The position numbers and the translations under genes are program-made. A stretch of 64,000 bases of DNA from Alopecurus myosuroides (lineage: Eukaryota > Streptophyta > Magnoliopsida > Poales > Poaceae), in NCBI GenBank assembly GCA_028641055.1, contig CM054062.1:20765639-20829638 (forward strand), in the 5' to 3' direction. Under the pieces are notes generated by a model. It had not been told where the DNA came from and ran no database searches. It saw only the letters and a program-made list of their open reading frames with translations. Each line of letters opens with the position of its first letter. Within the stretch, counting starts at the first letter, position 1. Shown in pieces: positions 1 through 9,556 of the stretch.

Positions 1-14
1 TTTGGCTCACTGCC

Positions 15-1008
15 TTGCGGCAAGCTGAAGATATAGTGAGAAAGTGTAACGGGTGCCAGAGGTTTGCAAGCAAGATTCATATGCCAGTATCTGAGTTGAA
101 AACCATTCCCATAACTTGGCCATTTGTTGTCTGGTGTTTGGATATGGTAGGCCCTTTCAAGCCAGCTAGAGGCAACATGACTCACATCTTGGCCATGGTT
201 GATAAATTCACCAAGTGGATTGAGGTCAAGCCTATTCGGAAGTGTGATGGAGTCACAGCTGTGAGCTTCCTGAAGGATGTCATTCTGAGATACGGCTACC
301 CACACAGCATCATCACTGATAATGGCACAAACTTTGCCGAGGGTGCATTCGCAAGATTCTGCAAGGAGAAGCGGATCCGGCTAGATGTTGCGTCGATTGC
401 GCATCCAGCCTCAAATGGGCAGGTTGAAAGAGCAAATGGCATGGTCCTATCCGGGATAAAGCCAAGGCTGATTGAGCCATTACAGCGAACCCCTGGTTGT
501 TGGCTGGACGAGTTGCCGGCGGTGTTGTGGATTCTAAGGACTACCCCTAACCAATCAACCGGATACACACCATTCTTCCTGGTATATGGAGCTGAGGCCG
601 TGTTGCCCACTGACCTAGAGCATGACTCGCCCAGAGTAACGCTCTACACTGAAAAAGAGGCGAGAGAAGCTTGAGAAAATGACGTTGACCTGCTAGAAGA
701 AGCAAGAGAGTTAACTCTGTCACGTTCAGCAATTTATCAGCAAAGCCTGAGGCGCTATCATAGCCGGAAAGTAAACCCAAGGGTTTTCCGAGAAGGAGAC
801 ATGGTCCTTAGGCTCGTGCAGCGCACTGCCGGGATGCAAAAGCTATCCCCTCCGTGGGAAGGACCTTTTTATTGTGAGCAAGGCTCTACACAATGATGCT
901 TACTATCTAGTAGACACACAGGCACCACAGAAGAACAGGCCGGATAGAGCTGGAGAGAAATCCAAGCGTCCCTGGAATGTAGCTCTACTCCGCCGTTTTC
1001 ATTCATGA
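15..1008 (+). pseudogene. Ty3/gypsy (Tat) integrase, C-terminal part of pol, broken
   Basis: Integrase inserts retrotransposon cDNA into the chromosome. Visible parts: the end of the H2C2 zinc-binding domain (CNGCQRF, residues 11-17), then the catalytic core with D43 (LDMVGPF), D102 (ITDNGTNF) and E138 (NGQVERANG), a complete DD35E triad. The core closes with GYTPFFLVYGAEAVLP, followed by the C-terminal tail (REGDMVLRL, then PPWEGPF). Two lesions break it: a TGA at 672-674 where relatives have arginine (CGA to TGA), and one extra T in the run near 868-872. The original stop is the TGA at 1006-1008. The start lies left of the window. Confidence 0.92.
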
Positions 1009-1647
1009 GCAAAAGTTGTATGTATCTCTTTAACCGAGTTAAAATTCCAGTTGGCACTCCGAATTCAAACTCGGGGACTGCCTGTGCAAAAAACCTTGCC
1101 TTGTGTTGTTTACTTTATTTCCTTTGTCTACTCGGTTGGTCTACTTAGAATTTCATGCGCATATCTAGTAGTGTGTTTAAACCAAGGGCCAACTCTTCGA
1201 CTCTGCTGCTGTCCGCAACCCGGCTTCATGGCAAGCAAGAGAACAAGCCAAAGGTCGATGAGTACATGAAAAATTGCTAAGGAAAAGAGAAGTGTTGCAA
1301 CCGAGTAGGGTGTATTTACTTCTCTGTTTTCTTTTTCGGCTAAGTGGTGGGCAGCGTTAGAATTCAAATCTCAAGGTGGTTGAGTATCTGAAACTTGGTA
1401 TTTGAAATCTTGTGACTCGACTACCAAAAAGCCACAAGTGGCAGGTAAGAGCAAACACAAAAAGACAAGTGAATGAGAAATGCAACTCGGGGACTTGCAT
1501 TAAAACGCAATCCGGCATCTAGCCAGTCTTGCTAAAAGTGAAAAAAATAAAACTGAGTATCGAGATAAAGCATAAGTATTTTGATTACATCTGCACCCGG
1601 CATCCCGGGGATCTGATAATTGTTTTAGATAAAGAAACTGCACCAAC
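1009..1647. other. Noncoding spacer between convergent pol and antisense gene (element A)
   Basis: No credible coding. It lies between the pol stop at 1008 and the antisense gene stop at 1648-1650, so both transcripts must terminate here or overlap. No strong hairpin was seen, unlike the equivalent spacer of element B. Confidence 0.5.
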
Positions 1648-4600
1648 TTAGACGACGGTGGAGGTAGTGGTATCTGAGTTGGTGCTAGTAGGCGCCACTA
1701 GCTCGGATGCAGCTGTTGTTGATGAAGGCTCGGCCGCTGAAGATGTTGGAGTGTTGGAGATGGGCTCTGATGCAGAGTTGTTGGAGGCCTGAGTGACGGA
1801 GGCACTGGGAAGAGGGTAGAGCACGGAGGTCGCAACCCCAGTCACGCCCAGCTCGGGAGCGGGGTCGTCAATCACCATCTCGGTGGTGACGACCGTCTCC
1901 TGCGTGGCAGGTTGCGGTTGCTCGGTCTCCGGGTTGGCTTCCTTCCCGGTGTCCTCCGCGCCGCCGCGCTGCTCGAATTCCTCTTGCTCGGCCTCTCCTT
2001 GCTCGGATTCCTCATGCTCAGTTTCCTCGTCATTTTGGCCTTGGTCTTCATCGGCACCCTCATCATCTCGGCCGCGATCTTCGCCAGCATCCTCGCTGAA
2101 CTCGGATTCATCCTCGTCTTCCTCTTCACCAACGTACGTATCCGGCTCAGTGGGGCCGTCGATGTATATGCTGGTCTCAGCGTAGGAGGCAATCTCGTAG
2201 GCCACTGCTTTCCGGCATGAGACGCACTCGGGACGCGCAATCCACTTGGAGCCATTTCGGCGAGTTCCAATCATGTCAAGATCTAAGTTTTCGTACCAGG
2301 ACAAGATGAAGTGTAGGATCTCGTCTTCTCCTGCCCGAGCTGCGGAAGCACGCCATTTCTTCAGTTCTTCCTTGACATGGTCTAGATTGGATGCTATGTC
2401 GCCGAAGGTTTGTGGGACATCTCGGTCAGGCCAGAACAACTTGTGCAGGTTGATTGCAGTGGATAACATGGAGGTACCCAAGCCTTTGAGGGAGCGTACT
2501 TGGGTCTTGAGATTGACAAGATGATCGTCAATGCTGCCCTGGCTTTTCTAGCTTTGTCCACAGCAGTTTCACCAGCGGAACGGAGTTCAGGGAAGATATC
2601 TGGATAAGGAAATGACAGTTTGGATCAGAAGAGTAACCGAGAAGAAGAAAGACAGAGTAAAAGAAGATAGAAAAGCGAAAACCAAAAAAGGTGAAGGGTA
2701 GCGGCAACACACATTCCATTTCCAGCACAAGGGCCCCCAGATTGACCCTCCAGTCATCTGATTCTCGGATATGCTTATCCTGGAGGCGGCGCGAGTCGCT
2801 GACTGCAACCTCGAGAGCTTGGTTCCTTTCTCTCAGTGCTCTGATCTCTAGCTCGAGTTTCTTCTTCTCGGCAGCAGCTGTCTTCTCAGAATCTTCCTTT
2901 TCGCGGACATCATTGATGGCAGTTTAGAGAGCGTTGCCGAGATCAGCCTGGAGTTTCTCAAAATCCTTCCTCTCGGTCTCCCGCTCTTTCAGCAACTTGG
3001 CCTCGCGGACCTGCACTTGGTGGTGCGCTTCGGTTGGAGTGAGGCATTGCTGGTGCTCTTATCGGAATTTCTTATATTCTTCTGCGGGTAGAGCAGCAAG
3101 TTAGCAAAAGGAGTTGACAGTAGCAAACTAGGTAAAGGAAACAGAGAAGCTCACCTTCCAGAGAAGAGATTTTACTCTGCGTTGAGGCAAACATAACTTC
3201 ACAATCCTGATGTTTCTCCACCAGTGCCTTCGGTTCACCTGCTGAGATGACAGTGACTGAGCAAAAAAAGCAAAAAACGGGCGTAAGCAAAAAACGCACA
3301 AACCGAGATGCTAAAAGCTTACTTTCCACAGCGGACAATTTAATAGCGCTTTCCATGGAGTGCTTCTCCAGTGCGTCCAACTCGCTCTTCTTGAACTCTA
3401 GCTCCCGGTTCCTGTCTTTTATTTGACGGTGAGACCACAGGAGCTGGCGGAAGACCTTAGTCCTCTCCTGGAGGCTATCCTGCAGAGAAGAAGAGATTTA
3501 ATGAGTTTTGGAAGATTTAGCCCGGGTAGATGGCAACTCGATGGATCTTTACCTACTCGGCCCAAATCTCGGGGACTGAGTAGTGGGTAAGAGAAGAGAG
3601 ATGAAGAAGAAACTTGGCAACTCGAAAAAATCAAAAGAAAAAAGGTACTTACCACATAGCTTTGCTCGATATCCTCGAAGTTTTTGCGAGCAACAAACAT
3701 CTTGCTGGCCAGAGTACCGCAAGGTCCGGCAATAGCTACGCTAACAGGGCCGATGTCAGCCTTGTTCCACTCTGTCCGGTAGTTGTCGAGGTTCCGCAGC
3801 TCGGTGCCGTCCCAGGCGGCGTGGCCAAGTTTTTTGCTGTCCCAGAACTTCTCGATGAAGCCTACTCGGTCCAGAATAGCTGCTACGCCTTCTTCAGGGA
3901 GCTCATCGTCATCCTCGTCGCGGGAAGTGATTTCATTGATGACCAGGGAATCTTGCTTCCCCTTGGATTTGGCGCGGTATGCGGCTCTCCGTTCTTTCAG
4001 AGTGCCTAATCGCTCAGCTTCCTTGGACACGTGGATCTTGTGGCGCTCCTGCAGCTGAACCCAGTACCCTAGGAAGGGAGGAGCCTTCTCGGTCTCGCTG
4101 GCGCCTGCGGCGGGATCTTGCTCCTTTTTCGGGACCGAACTGGACGTCGTCCTGCACCAACGTAATGTTTGGATTAACTTTCCTGGCCTTGTTAAGTGGC
4201 CACTTCGCAGGTGGAGGTTGCTGAGGTGCGGGTTGGCCGCCTGGTTGCCCGCCTGGCTTCTGTCCAGTTGGCTGAAAGGACAGCTGCTTTTGCACGGTTG
4301 GCCGCTGTCCGGTTGGCTGCGCGCCAGCCTGCGAGGCACCGCGTGGAGGCTGCTTCTGGTCGCATGCGGACCACCTTGGCGGTAGAAGGAGCTGTCTGCT
4401 TCTTAGAGGATGGATGAGGTACTTGGCGAGTTGGCGGCGCCTTTGGCTGGTTGACAGCAGCGGCATCCGGCCGCACTGCGTATTCGCGTGAGGGCTCCTC
4501 CACGGGGTCCTCTGTTCGCTGCGCGGCAGCAGGATCCTCTACCCGCTGCTCGGCGGCAGAGTCAGGCTCATGTACAGTATTATCTTCCACATGCTGCTCG

Positions 4601-6718
4601 GCAGCAGGATCCGGTTGCTTTACAGCATTGTCTTCGGGCTGCTGCTCGGTGGTGTCTCCTTGTTGCTGTCCGACAGCAGGATCGGTGGTCTCCTCAGCTG
4701 ATCTAGCTGGAGGAGTCGGTGGCTTCTCAGTAGTGGTGGCGTCCTGCGGGTGGGCTGCGGCTGCTCGACGGTGCGCTGTATATCCTTCTCGGCGCCCATA
4801 TCCTGGGCACCAGTGTTCGTCTTGGCGCCTGCATTCTGGGCGCCAAGGTCTGGATCTTCTCGGGGAGGAGAGGGTGCCGGCGTCCGTTTCTCGGGCACGC
4901 GGTCCTCTTCGTCATCAGAAAGTTCCACGAGGTCTCGTGGTGGATCTTTCCTCTTACGGGGAGCTGTTGCGGCGGTAGCATCGGCATCAAGAGCATCACT
5001 GAAAAGAAAGGAGTAAAAGAGAAAGGAAATCAGAAAAGGTGCAAGAAAGAGAGCCAAAGAGAAAACAGAATAGATAGCAACCCGGAAAGACTTACCCGTC
5101 ACTGGTGGGGCGCTTCCTGTGCAAGTTGGTCTTGGTTCCCGCCTTGACACCGGGCTTCTTCTTGAGTCTCTTGGCAGGGGGATCCTATGCCCCGCTACCC
5201 GCTCTCTTTCTGGTGGTGGTGGGGGCAGCCACGGATACCGGAATGGCATCCACGGGTTCCTCCATCTCGTCCAACTCAGGTTCTTCTGCAATAGAGGGAA
5301 GGAAGAATTCAGAATAGAAGAGATGGATTCAGATACAGTGCAATCAAGTAAAGAGGTGAACCAGGTCACCTTCTTCGTCCTCAGACCAGTCCCGGATAGA
5401 ACCCGTGACACGGGACTTACCGTCCTGACCAGCTCGCGGGATGCACAGGGTGTCCTGGATGTCGTATGCAGTTTCTTCATCCTCTGTTCTATCTGCTTCC
5501 CAGTTGGCCTCGAAGATGGACGCGTCCTCGTCCTTCTGGCGATTGATGTGCTGTTGGTGCAAACATAGAGCACAGTGAGTTGAGTTTCAGCAGAGTAGGA
5601 GTACTACTCGGTCTAGCGTGCAAACAGAAAGCACTAAATGCTAAGGACTAGAAGAGGTAAACGAATAGGAGTTCTACTCGGAACAGCATGCAAACATAAA
5701 GCATATAAAGCTAAGTGGTTCTACCCGGAACAGTATGCAAGCACAAAGCATATAAAGATAATGGGAAGTCCGTTCAGTATCAAACACAAGTACTGAGCAT
5801 GCAGAGAAGAACACTAACCTTGGGAATGGCTTCGGTGCGGCTATACGACACAAAGCCGTAAGCCCAGTTCTCAGTGAGGGTAGTCCGCATGATGGACTTG
5901 GCCCAGATGGCCACCTCCGCCTTGCTGAGCTTGAATGTCGTGGTCCGAGTGCAATCCCGAGGGCCTCCCATGTAGCACATCTTGTGTGCTCGGTCCTGGA
6001 GTGGGAGCACTCGGCGCGAGATCCAGCAGGCGATTGGGTCATCCTGCAGAAGTCCTAGTTCAGCTAGCTGCGCCAGGCGCTTCTCTACCTGGACGACATC
6101 AGACACTGTATTCTTGGGATGATACCCCCAGTTCTGTCCGGTGGGTAGCGCGTTCTCGAACTTGGGAAGCCTAATTCGGTCCTCAATGGGTTTTCTTCTT
6201 CGGGAGGCACGTTCTTCACATACAAGAAGCCTCGCTGCCACTTGCGCACAGTTTCCAACCTGAGTACCCGCGGGTGGTGCCCGGTGGTACGTTGCAGCAT
6301 CATTGCGCTACCCGTCTGGGTCATCGCGCGTGGAACTAGAGGGTTGTTTGGATTGAGAACGCTCTGTTGGCGAAGGAAGAAATAACGAGCCCATGTCTGG
6401 ACTGTTGGGTACACGCATAAGAAGGCTTCACCAGACAGTGGAGTGGGTGGAGAGCATGACTATGGCGTTGGGAGGAAGATGGTGTGGTTGGAGGCCAAAA
6501 TGGCGGAGGAAATCGGAGAAAAACTTGGAAATGGGAAGGCCTAAGCCGTGCTTGAAGTGAGATAGGAAAACAACATACTCACCGGCTTCCGGAGCCGGAA
6601 CGAGCTCGTCGCCGGGAGGGCGAAAAATCACGCCGGGAGGGACGCGGCGCGTTATCACCAGCGACTGACAGTCGGCGGTGACGTCCGAGCCCTCCCAACC
6701 GGCGCGAGACGGCGCCAT
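1648..6718 (-). pseudogene. Antisense multi-exon gene of Tat element A (Transposase_28-type 'putative gypsy type transposon' protein)
   Basis: A minus-strand gene of unknown function, of the type found in grass Tat elements. It starts at 6718 (MAPSRAGWEG...). The first exon holds the conserved globular domain (HFGLQPHHLPPNAI, then WARYFFLRQQ, VRKWQRGFLYVKN, ENWAYGF). Later exons are acidic and low-complexity (PPRDLVELSDDEEDRVPEK near 4900; an E/D/Q-rich tail near 1900-2150). The last exon has a conserved domain (SAARAGEDEILHFILSWYEN). Canonical introns are visible, for example 4999-5095 and 3480-3652, both GTAAG...AG on the minus strand. Frameshifts near 6430 and 6190 inside exon 1 make this copy a pseudogene. 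It pairs with the homologous gene at 9557-12904 in element B. The domain name is from memory and should be confirmed. Confidence 0.75.
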
Positions 6719-6977
6719 CTCCTCCTGGTGCTAGTCCACGGCGGCGCCCGCAAGGTCCATGGATGCGCGGTTGCTGGTGGAGAAGCAGGGGCTCGTCGGA
6801 GTTGAGGTTGACGACGACGACGGAGGCGCGCCGGAATCCTTGCTCTCTGCTCTCACTACGACGGCGCGTGGCGAGTTCGCGGCGGCGCTTAGCTCTGTGG
6901 CGAGGGCGAAGGCGAGAAGGAGCGCTGCAAGATGGGGAAAGTGCGAAGGGGAAGAGATGATTTGGGCGGCGCGGAGG

Positions 6978-6985
6978 TATTTATT
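6978..6985 (-). promoter_or_regulatory. Candidate TATA box for the antisense gene of element A
   Basis: Minus strand reads AATAAATA in a GC-rich context, about 260 bp upstream of the ATG at 6718. A short upstream ORF ending near 6731 would lie in the leader. It is placed like the clearer TATA at 9355-9361 in element B. Confidence 0.4.
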
Positions 6986-7507
6986 CCATCTGCGAATTGC
7001 GGCTACTAATGGATTGATCGTGGCAGAGATCATGCGGCGTGGCTTTACTGCTCGTTAGAAACGCATATAGCGCAAAATGCGCGCGTAACGGGCACAATTG
7101 ATCCCACGACGTGGGTCGTGGGCTCTCGAGTACACGATCGAGGTGACCTAACAGGCTGTGGGCCCCAGGTGCAGTGGCGGGCGCGTGACATGTTGAAACG
7201 CCAGAAACGAGGCGTCGGGGGCGTGGGCATGTGACACGTGCCCTCACTTGACACGCGAAGATAGATTTGATTTGGATTGAGCGGGAGCGAGTGAGAAATT
7301 TCGCTAAGTGTTGGATGCACGGCAGAGCTCTGCGTTGCGTGCTCTACTCGGCACTTAGCAGATTTCTCTCAAGGCGTTATTCAGAGAAGTTTGAGCAAGG
7401 GCTTTGAGTGTCCGAGTTGAGGAGCAACTCGGCCAGACCTGCTTCACGGAGATAATTTGGTTTAAGCTGGCAGGGCCCAACGAACAAGTTCACTGGACTC
7501 TACCAGC

Positions 7508-7519
7508 TTCGGGGACTAA
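7508..7519 (+). other. Polypurine tract of element A
   Basis: TTCGGGGACTAA directly precedes the LTR start TGTCGGGGGG at 7520. This is the usual position of the plus-strand DNA primer. Confidence 0.7.
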
Positions 7520-8356
7520 TGTCGGGGGGCTACCCCCGAGTAGGGGTAAGACAGGTGGTGAAACAGAGATCATAGTACTGTTTACCGGGTAGGCGGCTAC
7601 CCGGGTACCTGCTATCCGGTAGATGCTACTCGGTAATAAGTATTGAAGGACAAGAGAAGATAAGGAGGAAGTTTGGAATCATCCGAGTAGAGATCAAGTG
7701 GTCCGAGTAGATGAGCATCCATCCTACTCGGGCACAAAGTCAATGGAGCCGTTCTGACGGGATCCCGCGGATCCCGCGGCCGTACAGGCATGCGGTTCAA
7801 CTTACAAGACGCATGATTATCTGCGCTACGACATGGGTACAGTGAGGGTGGGCCCCTGTCTTGTCTTGTCGCCGACAAGGGGGACATGACATGTCAGGGG
7901 CCTACTCTGTGAGGCTGACAGGGTGGACAAGTCCTGCCAGCCGGACGGCGCGGCGACTTCTCGCACCGGCGTCAGCGGGAACACGGAAGCGTGCTGCCGC
8001 TATCACAGTGGTGTTGTCTAATCGTGCACTTTCTATTCTTTGTTTACTCGACTGGGCACCAATATATGAGGTGCCCAGCCCCCTCCTGCGCGAGGGACGT
8101 TGCCCTGAGAGCATTTATTGCACTCCTTAGTGCTACACAGAGAGAGAACTAGAGAGTGTCTACTCGGCTGAAGGCCTGATTTGTACTGTGGCTACTTTGT
8201 ATACATCATATACAGAGAGATAGGGAGGAGTAGGGGTGTTACCTCCACACGAGGGCCCCGAACCTGGGTAGATCGAGGTGTTTGCAGTGTTTCTGAGCGC
8301 GTCTACTCGACGTGCGATCCCTCCTCGAATACCTACAGCGTCCATCGGCCCCAACA
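7520..8356 (+). repeat. 3' LTR of element A
   Basis: Starts TGTCGGGG right after the polypurine tract and ends CCCCAACA. TATA-like AATATATG at 8061-8068 marks the promoter. Downstream lies GAGGGCCCCGAACCTGGGTA at 8251-8270, a 20-bp U5 motif also present in LTRs G and M. Length 837 bp. The right edge is inferred from a CA ending because there is no second LTR to align. Confidence 0.7.
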
Positions 8357-8457
8357 CTTTAGCCATCCCATGGCATCTGTCTTTACTCATCCACGACAAC
8401 TGGTGGACTGGTCGGCTTACAGGAGGGACCGGGGAGATTCTCGTGATAACCGCGTTA

Positions 8458-8987
8458 TGTCCTTGCACCCCCCCGAATCCGGGTGCCGTATCCGGGTGTC
8501 GTACTGTGGCAGAGGCGAGTCCATCCCTGCGTACCCGGCGACCACTCTCGGGTGCTTGAGTGCCCATGCGGTAGTACCCGAGCCGTACCGAGGTACTCTC
8601 GAGCCCATGCTGTAAGTACCATAGGCCGTACGCCTGTACCGGCTAGTCCTTATATTAGTATAGGGGGCTGTACGCGGGTACCGGCGAGCCCATGCCGGAG
8701 TACCCCGAGCCGCTTGAGATTAGGCGTACCAGGCGACGTAGAGAGGCACTGTGGCCCGCGTAGGCCTACGGGGTTGGCGTGCAGCTTCACACCCTCCCTT
8801 ACTGTTGACTTTGCTGCCACCCGACTGGAGTCTTCATCCGGCTGGCCACTCCGCTGCCGGATGGTAGCTCCAGCCGGAAGGCGAATCGGTGGCTAGAATA
8901 TGTCCATGCGCACGATGTTGCTTGTGACCAACCGGAGCGTAACACACCGGTTGCATCTTTCCGGCTTCTTCAGGCACCCGGGGATCA
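8458..8987 (-). repeat. 3' LTR of element B (left edge approximate)
   Basis: On the minus strand it starts TGATCCCCGGGTG at 8987, right after a polypurine tract. A minus-strand TATAAGG lies at 8654-8648. Three copies of a unit based on GAGCCCATGC (8561, 8601, 8686) surround it. The terminal CA could be at 8458 (plus strand TGTCC...) or further left, to 8371. With no 5' LTR to compare, the edge is a guess. Confidence 0.55.
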
Positions 8988-8997
8988 TCCCCCGAAC
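8988..8997 (-). other. Polypurine tract of element B
   Basis: Minus strand GTTCGGGGGA immediately precedes the LTR start TGATCCCC. It resembles the tract of element A in sequence and position. Confidence 0.6.
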
Positions 8998-9354
8998 AGG
9001 TAGGAGTTTGGTAGCCGGTATGCTGGGTGCAAAGCTCTCGTATGTTTCTTCTGTTTGTGCCAGCTTCTCCAGCCGGCGGTCGCGCGACGCCTCGAGTTCT
9101 CTGCGCGGCCGGTTGGGGATGACACAATGATCCATCCGGGTGACATTGATGATGACGTAACTAGTCACGTAGGCCTGTGACCGCAGTCAAGTAGATGTCT
9201 TCGCTTTGTTTCTCGCGCTCGGGATCTTTTGTGGTTGATGGAGGCGTTACTGGATCCACTACGGCGCACTACCCACGACCCCTCAGTTTGTGCACCACGT
9301 GGGGGTCGTGGGTGGTGGTTTCGTTGCGCGTCGCGCATCCGTTACCTCTCCCCC

Positions 9355-9361
9355 TCTATAA
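9355..9361 (+). promoter_or_regulatory. TATA box of the antisense gene of element B
   Basis: CTATAAG in a pyrimidine-rich GC context, about 200 bp upstream of the ATG at 9557. About 60 bp upstream of it is an inverted repeat around CCCACGACCCC / GGGGTCGTGGG (9271-9313), a possible regulatory palindrome. Confidence 0.55.
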
Positions 9362-9556
9362 GTGCGGGTGGGGCGAGCCCTTCTCGTCTTCTTCGCTCTC
9401 CACACTTCCTTCTTCCTTCGTACGCTTCCGCCGCTTTTGCCCTCCTCCTCCGTATCCACCGCTAGCCATGACGGGAGGCCGCTTCGCGCGGACCGTAGCT
9501 CTGCCTTCGGAGATCATTCCACCTTCGTCGCTTCTCCTCCCACCTCCAGCGAAAAA

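Larger units (their letters stand above)
1..8356 (+). mobile_element. Element A: 3' half of a Tat-lineage Ty3/gypsy retrotransposon
   Basis: Order on the plus strand: integrase (15-1008), a spacer, a gene on the opposite strand (1648-6718), a polypurine tract (7508-7519) and a 3' LTR (7520-8356). An extra gene, often antisense, between integrase and the 3' LTR is characteristic of the Tat lineage. The 5' LTR, gag, protease and RT lie left of the window. The integrase has a premature stop and a frameshift and the antisense gene has frameshifts, so this copy is defective. The right edge ends CCCCAACA; the target duplication cannot be tested because the left end is missing. Confidence 0.85.

Noticed and set aside
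1883..2220. Plus-strand Ser- and Leu-rich frames opposite the antisense gene tail
   Set aside because: They are shadows of the acidic Glu/Asp codons on the minus strand; no independent start context or domain.
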